A DNA stretch of 64,000 bases from Musa acuminata AAA Group (taxonomy: Eukaryota; Streptophyta; Magnoliopsida; Zingiberales; Musaceae): NCBI RefSeq assembly GCF_036884655.1, contig NC_088348.1:28338501-28402500 (forward strand). The letters are read 5' to 3'. How positions within the stretch are numbered: position 1 is the stretch's first letter; each line of letters begins with the position of its first letter. Below are positions 1 to 11,700 of this stretch, piece by piece. The notes below the pieces were generated by a model. The model ran no database searches and was not told the DNA's origin. It worked only from the letters and a program-made list of their open reading frames with translations. Position numbers and translations under genes: made by a program.

Positions 1-1487
1 ATGACAGATCTACAGTAAACGAGATTATATGACAAAGCCATGAGCAGTGCTTTGCACATGATACGTATAGATTAACACATGATAATAGTCATGTTGACTA
101 GTGATCGACTACAATGATCACAAAATACAAGAACTGTCACACCGAAATCAATTTTTCCCCTCAATTATGGAACGCTTCAAGTGGTTGAGGGTCTATAATT
201 TATGCCTCCGTTTGGTTGGATTTAGTGCTTGAGAGATGCATGTGAAATTATTTGCATCAGATAATCTAAAATCTAGCGTTAAATTAGGGAAGAAGACAGT
301 GTTACCGGTTGGTCGCGGGTTCCTGTCTCCCTTCTGTTCTCTTCTTGAAAGGGAAGTCGGCCTTCCTTGCCGCCTCGGTGCTGCCGACGGAACGCCTGAA
401 TCCGAACAGGATCCGACTCGATCTGCCTCTTTCGTCCCGGGGGATGTTTCCCGGCATCAGATTCCGGCGTAGAAGATGCGGAATGATGACGATGAATCTG
501 AGTCGAGAACATTCTCTCCGGTTTGGGGGCAACGGGGTCGGGGCGAGCAGCGGTCCGCGGCGGCGACGTTGACGGTGGAAAACGACGCCGGGAGGAGCTC
601 AGCTGTCCGTTCCAGGCAGCAAACCCACGATTCCAGTGGGACCCAATAAAAAAAAACCGTCAGCACTCGTCATCAGTATATTGTGCCGGTCATTGTCATA
701 TTATCGTCTATAGCTAATTATCTTTCGCGTTTCAATTTTCACGCTAAAAAAAGTTGTATTAGCTATAGTTATATTGGTCCATTTATCCGGATGATATTAA
801 TTTTACTAATAAAAATAAAATAATAATTTTAATATTCGATAGCAGATGACATCGAAGGTGATAAACGGTGACATCACTAACGTTGACATTGATGTAGTTG
901 TCTTACCGCATCCGATGACAATGAAGTATGCGCTCACTTGATGTCACCTACCTCCACGAGGAGGACATCATTGATCTTATCGTTACCCGCCTCATGTGTT
1001 TTGCATCTTTATCGATGTTAACGTAGTTGCCAAGCAGCAACTGCTATGTCAACGTCGACACAAATGGTGGTGGTCATTGTAGTGTCTACGATAAAGATGA
1101 TGCCCACCTCATCGTTGACTCATTGGATGGATCCTAATCTCGATCCGAAGCTAGAGTCGTCGAAGCTCCTATCGCTCCCCCCACTGTCATATTAGTTCTA
1201 GTATCACCTCTGGCCAAACGATCCTTTCACTGCTCAGTAATTACGTCAGCATCAATGCAAATATAACCCTAACACTAATGCAGAGTCATAAATCATAGAC
1301 CCTCAATCACATGATTGTGGTGGTCATTCGTTTCCCACATGCAGCGTTCCATAATTGTGGGAAAATTTTGATTTTGGTGTGACATGTATTTTATGATCAT
1401 TGTAGTCTATCACCGGTCAACATGACTATTGTCATGCGTTAAGCACTACACATGACCATATAGTCTGGTTTACTATAGATTTGTCAT
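1..1487. repeat. Long inverted repeat (arms 1-204 and 1287-1487)
   Basis: The first ~204 bases reappear as an imperfect reverse complement at 1287-1487. For example, ATGACAGATCTACAGTAAAC at the left edge matches the inverted GTTTACTATAGATTTGTCAT at 1468-1487, and GAGGGTCTATAATTTATG near 187-204 matches CATAAATCATAGACCCTC near 1287-1304. The pairing is still good at base 1, so the left arm continues outside the window. The arms enclose a GC-rich island and the left end of a MULE-like element, so two insertions may be nested here. I cannot assign the inverted repeat to a named transposon class. Confidence 0.75.
300..625. other. GC-rich island inside the inverted repeat, possible captured gene fragment
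   Basis: This block is much richer in G+C and CpG than the AT-rich surroundings and has overlapping open frames on both strands. The longest is 87 codons on + (309-572), and frames of 76-77 codons run on - (279-532). It looks like the 5' end of a gene, meaning a first exon or promoter CpG-rich segment, but no product is recognisable in any frame. Because it lies between inverted-repeat arms, capture by a transposon (Pack-MULE style) is possible. That origin is inference; only the composition and position are seen. Confidence 0.4.
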
Positions 1488-1952
1488 CTTCATTGCGAAC
1501 ATGTTTTAATATGACTAACAATTTAACGCCTTGGTATATAACTGTTGATATATCATTTTCCACCCATGTCGCTCTGCATCTACGTCGACGTCGACATGTA
1601 TATCATTCAATAACTACGTCAGCATCGATGCAGATGTAGAACAATGTGATTCAGGCGGTGCACTCCTCGTTAAGGCGGATGGTATCACGATAAGAGCAGA
1701 CCTTATCGTTGTTGAAAGTAGCTAGGCAGCTGTGTCAGTGTTAACACCAACAACATCGTAATCTATCGTAGAGCGGTAAAATTATCTTTTTACATTTTAT
1801 TTTCGTGTTTCTATAAGTAAAACTAATATCGTTAGGATGAATAAATCTAAATGTCTCACATTCGTAATTATAGGAATATCAATCTAATTTTTTAAAATAT
1901 AAAAATAGAAACATTAAAGGTAATTGGCTATATAAGATAATCTATAATTAAC
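712..1952. mobile_element. MULE-like non-autonomous DNA transposon, copy 1 (disrupted)
   Basis: The right end (about 1760-1952), read in reverse, begins GGTTAATTATAGATTAT and continues with the same ~190-bp terminal sequence as the copies at 12570-13110 and 46201-46875. The left end near 712 starts GCTAATTATCTTTCG and holds the matching inner part (AATATTAATTTTACTAATAAAA region, 790-830). The interior has CpG-containing 'gtcaacgtcgac'-type stretches, a hallmark shared by the three copies. The right arm of the 1-1487 inverted repeat lies inside this element. No transposase frame is present. Confidence 0.55.
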
Positions 1953-4900
1953 CTTCAGATTTAATTTAAAGAAAGATAGCACCAGCTCTACAGTATATAG
2001 AGCTATTTCTTGGGTTGCTGGTGAGGATGGTTATTGTGCATGAAATGAAATAGGTGGTGTGACAGTGCGGAGCTGTTGAAGTCAACAAATAATTAAGGGG
2101 AAGTTGCTGTCTAGCTGAGGATATAAATGCTGCTTTGGAGGACAGAAGTCCAAAGTTGCGTACTGAGACGGATGTTAAATATTTGGATCGAATCTTCCTC
2201 AAGCAGGATTTAGCTGCCAAGTCAAAGTGAGGAGGTCAAGGGTTCGGTGCCACCTGCATATCAGTATATTTTGCTGGTATCATAAAACATCCATCAGATC
2301 ATAATAATTAAGATCAACTATTGTTTACTCGATACCGCCTTGGTTGCTCTCGAAGGTTTCTTCTTGTGCATGTGGATCCGAACCAAGTTGGATCAATTAA
2401 CTATCACCTATATCATCTCCCAATATTTTGATGTAAAAAAAAGGATCCTAATCTTTCCCCTCGGTAAAAATGCTTACCTATATGATGGTTCTTGCAGAGG
2501 TCATTGGCCGTGACCTTTATCGCTCTCGAACACCCGAACATCTACGATATCCCATGGTCAACGCCAACGAATCTCACCATCCTCAATTGATAGATTTCAT
2601 ATATTAAACTCTTTGGGCACAAATCCAACTGATGTCTAAAGGATATGTGTTTGGAGTTTCATCAAATAAAAGAAGTAGATTCATCTACTTCAGCCAAATC
2701 CCCCTTTGCCCAGTGAAAGAGTCATCGATTCCCTCAAAGTTTCAGCCATTGACCTTGGATCCCCCTACTATACTTTGAGCACAAATCCAACGAATAGATT
2801 CATTTGATTCCACTTCAATTAAATCCCTCTATGCCCAAAAGATCAAGGAGGCATCGATCCGCCGAAGTTTTCATATATCGACCTTTGGAGGCGTTCCATG
2901 GAGGCATAGGTCTCATGAAACATATAGCAATTTTTGGTGCTCAGATGACCCTTTATGACAATACATTTTGTGCTCAGATTAATCTTTATCACACGTCAAA
3001 TATACTAATGTGCCGTGCCATACCTTCCCTATGACACTAGGGGGCATGACCTGTGAGCAGTATTCTTTTATCTTCAATCACTCTCGGTGAGCTTCTTTGA
3101 CCAGCCGGCTAAGGAATTGGAGTAGGACTGTTATCCTCTTGACAGTCGACAAGCTAAGAAGGAGATGCTACGGACTTCACCACCAAATGAGGCTTATCAC
3201 CAATGCGCATAGCTCGGTCCTCACGCGCCTGAAGGCTCATTTACATCAGCTTCCAACGCTTCATTTTTTGACTAATCCAGTTAGTAATATTTTGTTGTCG
3301 TGGAATCCTTTGAGAAAATTGTGATAACTCATGTATCCAGAGATTAGCCTCAAAGGCTAAATAGTTGTAAAGTTGAAATTTTCTTTCTTTCTGGAAATCA
3401 GGTTTTCTCTCTGTGTTCCTTCATGTGCTAGGCTGCTGTGATGAATAGGGCACTGGATGTATAGGCCAACAACATCTGAGGCACAAAGCAAGGCTGCTAA
3501 AGATTGGCAAATAGCAGGACGCTGCTGAATGCTCAATATTAGACAAAATTTTTTCCTTTAGCCAGCTTGGAGATTTGAGCCCATGTATCCTGTAATCATC
3601 ATCTCTCTAAGATTAGAATGTGACTGGAGACCTTCAAGAATCTATTTATGTTCACAGGCTGAACTTTCCTCGAGTCACAGCATGATGGAGACCTTTGATG
3701 CAAAGTCACTTCTGAAGCTCGTTCATGGCCCTTAACCATCCTACATCGAAACGTTTCTGATGCTGGAGACAATACTCTTAATTATGAAGAGTTTCAATTG
3801 CTGATCCCAGCTATGACAGAAATTGCTTTACATCAGCATTTATGAACGACTTGTTCAAGTTTTTCTGCAACTGCAAATGCTTAGAGTGCCACAGATTCAG
3901 CCATTCTAGATATTAAAGCAAGCAAAATAACTTGAGGAGCTATTCGATTTCATTGCTAGCGAACTGTAGATAAATCCACCGGAAGCTCAGAAAGTATCAA
4001 CATCTGCAAGCGTTTAAGATCTTCCAAAACCTCTTCAACATTCTGCAAGCTAATGAAACACTGTGGATCACAAACTTGTTATTCTTCCTCTCTTAATAAA
4101 TGACTTACTTGAAAGATCATCTACTAAGTTCCCACTGTCTACTCCATCAGAGTGAGCAAACCACAGGGCCATCCAAAGCTACGGTACTAGATCTTTCTCA
4201 AAGCAGTAATTCTTTGGAAACAAAGCATATAAAAAATAGGATAGATTCAGATGTGCATGCAGCTGTCATATATGTTCCAACTTTTGAAGTTTTGGTCACC
4301 AAATGCTTCTTTAAATAATTCCCAGTTCTCAGATTTATTGTCACCTATACTTTTTGCCATGCTTTCAAGCCTGGCTGTCGCTAGAATTCTGCTTCCTCAT
4401 TCCTAGAATAAAACAGGGTGGCAAGGTACTCCAATGAATTATTGAAACCCTCCCACACATCATCCAAGATGATCAAAATCCACTTGTCCATCATCCCCTT
4501 GGTAAGAACATCCAAATTTCACCCTAAATAATAGATCTGTGAAGATTACCAAGGAGCTCGATTTCATTTACTCCCAGAAAACAAAACCACCATAGGAAAA
4601 CCACCTAAAACTCTGGTTTCATCTGTAAGTTGACAAGACTAAATTTCAACTGACAATTAAATACTAAGAGAACGGCCATCTAAATATAGGAGCATTCCTA
4701 ATTGAAGAAACTAACAGGACACATTAATATTTATTGTAAGCCACAGCCAGTGTTCCCTGTCCAGTGACAAATCAAAAAGAATTGCAAGCCAATGATGATA
4801 ATTGAACTGAATCCTGCAAGGAAAAAAAAAATCAAGGATACTGTTGTTAAAATCATGAACCACCTTCTGAATGATACTGTCTAGGTTGAACAAGAAATTA

Positions 4901-6190
4901 TAGAATGTAAAGTTTCCTAGTTGCAATGGATCAAGTAAAAAAATGCTATAGAAAACAAATGATATTGTCGACTTGTGGTATATCAGTGGCGAGCATATGG
5001 AACTGATGCAATTCAAAATTAAGTTTGAGAAATCAATAACTTTTTCATAAAAGTTATTGGCTGTCATGGTCAATAATATAAAAAGAAGATGCAAAGCAAT
5101 TTTTGAAGTAAAAGTCAGGAGATGAAAAAGATCTGATACTGTACTAGTTTAAGTCAAAAACTCAATTGTGGGTTAACTTGCAAACACATTCCTTAATTTA
5201 CCAGACTTGACAAACCTCATATCTCGATTTTAAATTCCAATCAAGCATAAGACATCCATCAAGGGAGAGGAAGCCTCCTTCATGTATTCAATGTATGCTT
5301 TTCCACATTGGACAATATCATTTTTCAGCGGCAAGGTAAAGTTTAATTCTTGCGGTAGCTAATGACCTCATTTCTGTCAGATCGAGAATCCTGAAATGTC
5401 ATAAAGAAAACAAACTAATATCAGAAAAGGATATATGATGAATCCTATTCAGAAATCTGAAGGATACTAGTTAATCATCATCCTACATACATAGCTATGA
5501 TTCTTAGGATAAATGGGCTTGTTACATGTAGCAGCCCCTGGCATGTAACTTATCAAGAAGAAAATTTCAAAGTATGAAGCAGCAAAACTTCTATTAAGCT
5601 TCAGAAAGGATTAGATAGCCCCCGTAAGGATTAAATAAGGGGATAGCCATTATTACCTCTAATACAAAATTTCAGAGCTACGTGAAACTATTGTGACAGA
5701 TTGAGACAATTGCTGGAATATAGAAAACTGGCAAACTCCCACTAAAGAAACCAAAGAGAAGCTTCCACAGGGTCAAAATGAAATCTCTATTTAGCTATGA
5801 CATACATTTCCTCCAAAGGAAGCAGATTTGGACATCAACTTGTAACAAAATATTGTTAAAACTTAAAATTTTAGGTTGTCGCCAGAAAATTTGACAAATC
5901 ATAATATCAATTTAATCTCTCTTCTGACAAGAAAATCATTCTTTTAGGAGAAATTGCTCCTCCTCTCCTACTAATTCTCACTTCTGTGAAGAAACATACT
6001 CAGAATGTAGAAAGCAAGTAAACAGAAGATAGCCTGAGCAGAAAGTTTAGTTTGGGCATACAACTAGCATAGCTATGGCATAAAAAATTAATATACGGTT
6101 TTAAACAGGAGTTCATTAAATCCGTAGTCCATTCTACCACCACATCTCATTCTGGTAAAGAAGGCATACCTCACAGACTCCCCAAGTCCT
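1953..6190. other. Intergenic stretch without a convincing gene
   Basis: About 4.2 kb of AT-rich sequence. It contains an imperfect tandem duplication at 2615-2900. On the minus strand near 4420-4500 a short frame reads like an NB-ARC kinase-2 motif (LDDVW), but no P-loop or intact frame is found around it. The minus-strand open frame 4711-5094 (127 codons) is rich in F/L/I/N, as expected from AT-rich noncoding DNA. The end of the stretch (about 5900-6190) should contain the 3' UTR of the PPR gene. Confidence 0.5.
2615..2900. repeat. Imperfect tandem duplication, ~162-bp unit
   Basis: GGGCACAAATCCAAC at about 2615 is followed about 162 bp later by GAGCACAAATCCAAC. Downstream blocks also correspond in order: 'attcatctacttcagccaaatcccc' with 'attcatttgattccacttcaattaaatccc', 'catcgatt' with 'catcgatcc', and 'cattgacctt' with 'tatcgaccttt'. 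The two units are clearly diverged. I see no function. Confidence 0.55.
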
Positions 6191-6200
6191 CAGTGTGCAA

Positions 6201-7424
6201 CTACGGCAAAGTTCCTTCCACCTCCCTCCACATCTCAGCATTTGTGGGGAACTTCTCCTTCACCTTTGCAATAATATCCCTAGCCTCCTCAAACTTCGAA
6301 GTACTAACAAGCCCATTCACAAGCTCCCTCATAAGGGAAAAACATGGCACCCAATTCCTCTCCATACTCTTCCTACACACTTCCAAAGCCATCTCAAAAG
6401 CCCCACCTTTGCACAGAAAGTAAATCAAACTGAAGTAACACCTGCTCTCAGGGACCAATCCTCTCTTATCCATCTCCCTGAAAAGCACCTTCGCCTCATC
6501 CAAGCACCCCTCAATGCAGAACCCCAAGATGAGATGATCATAGGTGACCCAATTTGGCTTCATGCCCCTCATTCGCATTTCCTTCAGTAACTCCTTGGCC
6601 TCATTGCTTTTCTTCAGCTTGCATAAGCTCAGAATCCTAACATTATAGATTGAGAGACCGGCATGACATTTATGCTTCTTCATCAACCACAGAACCTTCC
6701 TAATATCATCAAATAACTGCTCGCGGTAAAACCCAGCAAGCGCAACGCTGAAAGTCGTCAAATTTGGCTTTATTCTCATCCGAACCATCTCCTCCAAGAC
6801 GGAAAAGAAGCATCTTGACGATCCCGATTCGCAAAATGCTTTAATTACGGTGTTGTAGGTGTCGAGATTAGGGTTTATACCGTAGGAAATGGTAAAATCG
6901 TAGAAGATTCTCGGGACCTCGGCGTGTTTCTTGGACAGGATGCAGGCGAAGAGGAGAGCGTTGAGAGATCGAACAGACGGGGTTTGGGATGCTTCGAATG
7001 TGCGGAGGGCGTCCGGGAGCATGCCGGCCTGGCCGAAGAGGACAATGACGTGGGGACGGGCAACGGCGGCGGAGGTGGAGGAGAGGAGGCCGTCGAGGAG
7101 GGATCGGACGGAGGTGGGGGAGCCAGCGGCCGAGAGGGAGGAGACGGCGAGGGAGAGGGCAGTTCGATCGGGGTAGGAGTTGGGCGAGAGTGCAGCGGCG
7201 CGGCAGATGGAGAGAACGCGGGCCGGGTCCTTCTCGGAGCGGAGAAGTGAGAGGGCAGCGACGGCAGTGATGGGTTCGGCAGGGTCCGCGGTCGGGGCAG
7301 CGGAGAGGCGGCGGGGGAGGGGGAGGCCGAGAGGAGGGAGGCAGCGGCAGAGCCTGACGAGCAAAGCCATCGCAACGATTGGGTCGGTTACAAGGTGGGT
7401 AACGCGAGCCGGCCACAACTCCAT
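6201..7424 (-). CDS. P-class pentatricopeptide repeat (PPR) protein, mitochondrial PPR336-like
   Basis: Single-exon gene of 407 codons. The N-terminus is Arg/Leu/Pro/Ala-rich without acidic residues for about 45 residues, consistent with a mitochondrial presequence. ATG at 7424 and an in-frame ATG at 7370 are both possible; the second gives a cleaner presequence (MALLVRLCRC). From about residue 180 there are degenerate 35-residue PPR units such as NLDTYNTVIKAFCESG, NLTTFSVALAGFYREQ, LSIYNVRILSLCKLKK, NWVTYDHLILGFCIEG and SRCYFSLIYFLCKGG. No E or DYW domain follows, so this is P class. Layout and length (~400 aa) match the small PPR336/rPPR1 group (At1g61870 relatives) associated with plant mitoribosomes. 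That assignment is from memory of the family, whereas the PPR motifs are read directly. It is divergent from the NHL gene at 7639. Confidence 0.9.
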   Translation of the reverse strand: MELWPARVTHLVTDPIVAMALLVRLCRCLPPLGLPLPRRLSAAPTADPAEPITAVAALSLLRSEKDPARVLSICRAAALSPNSYPDRTALSLAVSSLSAAGSPTSVRSLLDGLLSSTSAAVARPHVIVLFGQAGMLPDALRTFEASQTPSVRSLNALLFACILSKKHAEVPRIFYDFTISYGINPNLDTYNTVIKAFCESGSSRCFFSVLEEMVRMRIKPNLTTFSVALAGFYREQLFDDIRKVLWLMKKHKCHAGLSIYNVRILSLCKLKKSNEAKELLKEMRMRGMKPNWVTYDHLILGFCIEGCLDEAKVLFREMDKRGLVPESRCYFSLIYFLCKGGAFEMALEVCRKSMERNWVPCFSLMRELVNGLVSTSKFEEARDIIAKVKEKFPTNAEMWREVEGTLP

Positions 7425-7638
7425 GAGTTATAGAACGCATCTTGATGACATCAAAACAGACAGATACTTGCACAGATTTTAAAGCATACCTTCCTTTGTC
7501 CGAAGAAAGGAAAGCCAAAAGAAGCAGAAAGGAATGGCTTCGCAGATCTGATATATGCCTTCGGCTTCCTGCCATCCTTCCGCACCTTCCACATAAAAAC
7601 TAACAGGCAGCTGCCACCGCCGCCCATTCGAGCCGGCA
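7425..7638. promoter_or_regulatory. Short divergent promoter between PPR and NHL-like genes
   Basis: Only about 214 bp separate the two start codons, so both 5' UTRs and core promoters must share this space, or overlap the neighbour's transcribed region. The PPR side (7425-7560) is moderately AT-rich; the NHL side (7600-7638) is CG-rich. No clear TATA box is seen on either strand. Shared regulation is inference. Confidence 0.45.
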
Positions 7639-8262
7639 ATGCCCACCGAACTCAGCTCGCCGCCAACCCTGTTCATCTCGCGGCCGGTCCATAGGACCCT
7701 CACCAAGCGAGTCGTCAAGCTCATCTGCTCCGCCTTCCTATCCCTCCTCCTCGCCGCCTGCGTCCTCCTCTTCGTGCTCTGGCTCGCCCTCCGCCCCCAC
7801 CGCCCCCGCTTCCACGTATCCTCATTCTCCGTCACCGGCCTCTCCGCCAACGGCTCGGCCCCTCTCACCTTCTCCTTCGAGGTCGCGGTCCGGAACCCCA
7901 ACCAGGAGATCGCCGTCTCCTACGACTCGGTCTTCGTCTCGGTCTACTACCGGGACGACCGGGTCGGGGCCGCGGCAGCCCCGGCGGCGGGACCGTTCTT
8001 CCAGCCGCCGAAGAACACGACGGTGATAAGCGGGAAGGCGGCGGGGGTGGCGCCGGCTGCGGCAGCGGGGACGGTCGCGCGGGAGGCGAGGGCGGGCTCG
8101 GTGGTGTTCCGACTGCAGCTGGCGTCGGTGGTGCGGTTCAGGATGTCGACGTGGGACACGCACCGGCACCACCTCCACGTTAGCTGCGACGTGGAGGTGG
8201 GGCCCGACGGGCTCATCACGGTGGGCTCCAAGGACAAGCGCTGTTACATCTATTTCTTGTAG
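7639..8262 (+). CDS. NDR1/HIN1-like (LEA_2 domain) membrane protein
   Basis: Single-exon gene of 207 codons, strongly GC-rich at third positions. A short basic cytosolic N-terminus (residues 1-28, ending RTLTKRVVKL) is followed by one hydrophobic segment at about 29-50 (ICSAFLSLLLAACVLLFVLW). Then comes the LEA_2-type beta-rich domain with the typical F.V.SFSVTGL start, the NPN motif (VAVRNPNQEI, about residues 85-95), YDSVFVSVYYRD, and a C-terminal VSCDVEVG. It ends with a conserved Cys close to the C-terminus (KRCYIYFL). NHL proteins are plasma-membrane proteins, some of which are induced in pathogen responses; the role of this one is unknown. An Ala-rich insertion around residues 110-150 is longer than in many relatives. 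Confidence 0.88.
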   Translation: MPTELSSPPTLFISRPVHRTLTKRVVKLICSAFLSLLLAACVLLFVLWLALRPHRPRFHVSSFSVTGLSANGSAPLTFSFEVAVRNPNQEIAVSYDSVFVSVYYRDDRVGAAAAPAAGPFFQPPKNTTVISGKAAGVAPAAAAGTVAREARAGSVVFRLQLASVVRFRMSTWDTHRHHLHVSCDVEVGPDGLITVGSKDKRCYIYFL

Positions 8263-8754
8263 CCGCATGTACTTCCATCAAAAATAATATATATTGCAAA
8301 AATAATATATTACAAAAGGAACTTACATGAGTTATATATATATTACAAAAATAATATATATATATATATATACAGTAATTACGTAATTACTGATAGAAGA
8401 ACAACATTCATGCTCAAAGGGGTGAAACATTTGTTGGATGCAACATTTTACATATGCCACAGAGCTGCATTATTGCTATAGTAGACACTATTGAGAGGGT
8501 AAATAAGTTGGAGAGGAAGAAATAGTAATGTCAAAATAATTATGCATGTCAAGAACAGTGAATTCAAGTGCCAGATTATTAAATGTCTCAAACAAGATTA
8601 ACATAACTACACGAACAAGGTATGTTTCCGAGAGTACACCATGATTTATTTAAGATACGAACAATACAGCAAGTTCTAGTCGCACGCTATACAACAAACG
8701 ATACGAAAACAAGCACCGTAAAGACGAGATGGATTTAGTTTTAATTTGGGGTTA
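8263..8754. other. Convergent intergenic gap with (TA)n microsatellite
   Basis: Holds the 3' ends of the NHL-like gene (+) and HSA32 (-). An AT-dinucleotide tract with interspersed 'attacaaaaata' copies lies at about 8285-8372. No open frame or RNA gene is visible. Confidence 0.6.
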
Positions 8755-11700
8755 TCAAATGCGGAAAAATGAAGAGCCAAGCACAGATGTATGGTTTCTG
8801 CCCAAGTTGAGCCCTCTAAGACATTCCAGATTCATCACCTCAGAGTGGTCGACAAAAAGATTCACCTGTTGGAAAAATTACATGATCCAATTTAGCAGAG
8901 TTCTCTGTTATGAGAGTTTGGTTAGATCAGGTGAAAGAAAGGGGAAAGTGTATTACCCTTGGTCCGTAGCGCTTGACGAACCACTCTGAAGTCTTACCAC
9001 TGGATGCTTCGAACATGGTTTTCTCCAGTCCCAAGCGACCTATGATTTTTGCAATAATGTCTGATCTGAGAGAGTCAGCATACTTGCAAATGTCGTCGGC
9101 GTCGATCATAATCATATCAGCCCCAGCTTCCAAGCATCGCTCGGCCCTTCTGATTAACAAATCAACATCTTCAATGATTTCTGTGAAACAAAAAAACCGT
9201 GGAATGATGATGCAAAAAAACCTAGAATAGAATCTTAAAGAAAGGAATACAACCTCGTCAATCATACATGGTACATGGTTTGGCCTGTGGCTTAGTGAAT
9301 CAGAGGTTCCAATTCTAGCAATAAAATTTACAGTCTATTGCAGCTTTAGCATTTTATTTCTAACTGTTTAAGATCGACAAAAAGAAATAGCATTCGAATC
9401 TTAGACAAGGAAGCCAAGGACAAATTTGCATCTGTGCCAAGGTGAAACAGAGGTTCCAACTCAAGCCTTTGGAAGCAACAAAAGTTTTTTATAGTCTCTA
9501 CTTTGTCAAAATACTATTACAACTTTAACATTTTTATTTAACTGTTTAAGATCGATGAGAAACAAATAGCATTTGAAATCTTAGACAGGGACAAATTATC
9601 TTCAAATCTCAACAAGTAGCTACTGGTGTATATCTAACCACTGAAAGCTTAAAAAGATCAAATGACTGTTTACAAGAAATCCAAAGGAGAAACGTAAGAT
9701 GTATACCAACTGAATATTTTTTTGAAGTATATTGATATGCCATTTATGGAATACGATCCACATATTCATGCATTGAACTTAAGCCTTCATGCATAACTTT
9801 CCGATGCTAGCTTTGAAATGAGTGGTGAATGAAAAGACTGTAGTATAGATAGGCATTTTATGGGTTAAAAATAAAAACAGAATCTTAGTTCTGTGTCTAT
9901 GATTTTACGACCTTAAAGTTTGCTAGACCTGCAATTACACAAAATAGCTTGTGTGGATCCAATTGTCATAATAAGCTATTGCACTTCCAGGTTGCTATTC
10001 CAAGTTGCCACAGGCAATCTGATTCTAATTACCTGAGCTTGGGGGAACAGGAGCTATATAGGCTCCAAAAGCTCTATCTCCAGTTACGGGAATATCAGAC
10101 CTGTCAAACTTTACTGAAAACTGTGGCTTGGCTTTAAGGCCCCCACCCTTGATGAGACGAACAAATCTCAAAAGTGCTTCTTCAGGAAGTTTCAGTGATC
10201 CAGCATTTAACTCGATTGTGTCAAACCCTAGATTTTTGCAGTCCTGTAAATGCACAAATGCAAAGTATTTAATTTAAATGGAAAGAAATAAAGAGGATAA
10301 AAGATAAAATCGGAAAAGTTGCATACCTCAACATATTGTTTGAATGAAGAAGGGCCTTTGCGAAGCAGATGCTCTGACCAATCACCTGTACTAACATATA
10401 TGTTGTGTCTGTGTGCCAATTCTGTTATTTCCCTAATAAATTCCTTTGGCATCAAACTATGTGAGCCTCCTGAGAACTTCAAACCATCGACAAACTCTCC
10501 CATGGATTCCAAGATGTCCTACAAGTAGTCATCACAAGTCTTTTTCAAAAACCTAGCATGGCTTAATCGATGATGATCGGATATTAAAAAAAAAAAGAGG
10601 GGGAAAATCCACTAAATACACTAATTCTTATCATATATATTATATACCATGATGTGTTAAGCCAAATTTTCACAATCATGATAAACTTTATTCAAGTTAA
10701 TCAGCAACACGAAGCACCATACAATTTAAAGAAAAGAAATTATGTTTATGAAAAGGATTCTGCAAGCCTGCAACAGACTAGGAAGTAGGAAGTAGCTTCA
10801 ACACCATTTAAATAATATGTGAGCAAACATAGAACATTAGGTTGACATACTATTGAAAAGACATGAAAAGAATAAGCCAACAAGAACTTTTTCTTAATGG
10901 CAACAAAATTTCCCTCATAAAGTAACATAACGGACCAAAGAAGTTGCATAAAAGGTGAATCAGGATCAGCAACATAAGAGTACTACTATAATATCAGAAA
11001 ATTACTGGTATCAAGGAAAACTAACTTCAGTAATCAACGTAACAACGGATAGAAACTACATATGCTTCACAATTTTACCATAAAACTAGTTTCTGCAAAT
11101 GGTTGAGTTTGAAATTAATAAGTTTCTCAATAAATTTGAGATCTACACTGAGAAGGAAATTGCTGTATGTTAAACATGTACATGAACCATGCTTCAGTTC
11201 ACTTTCACTCCCATGCCTATTCCGCAGCTCGTATTTCATGTTTCATTCCCTTGCCTGTGGTTCTCAAGGAACAACCATCCAAAGAGTCACCTCCTAATTA
11301 GTTATCCATAACTAAGCATAATTTACTAACCATTTTTCTTCGACTTAAGATGGAACCCTCAGTTGACATAAACATGAACTATTAGATTCGAGAACATCTT
11401 AAATGTCTCTGCTTATGGCACATCACATAGTAAAAAGGATCCTACAGAACTTGCATCTTTTGGTGGCACACGGATTTAGGCCATAATATCACAACAGAAT
11501 CAGCAATTTTGGAAATGGTGTTCGATGGATAGCTAGTTTCGCGGTTGAAGGTAAAACACCAAGAAGCGCGCTTGCAAACCCCAAATAGCTGCTGCAATAA
11601 AATGCTATTGCCAATGTCATGATCGATCCATAAAGCAGGAAGCTGTTCATTTTCCACTCTCCCTATAGGGCATAACTCATACTCTGTCAACCAACTCGTC

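Noticed and set aside
4711..5094. 127-codon open frame on the minus strand
   Set aside because: Composition (F, L, I, N, S) is what AT-rich noncoding DNA yields; no domain, no codon-position bias, no splice context.
6868..7575. Long open frames overlapping the PPR gene on both strands
   Set aside because: They are Pro/Arg- or Gly/Glu-rich shadows caused by the high GC content of the PPR coding frame.
7822..8268. 148-codon minus-strand frame opposite the NHL gene
   Set aside because: Arg/His-rich antisense shadow of the GC-rich NHL coding sequence.
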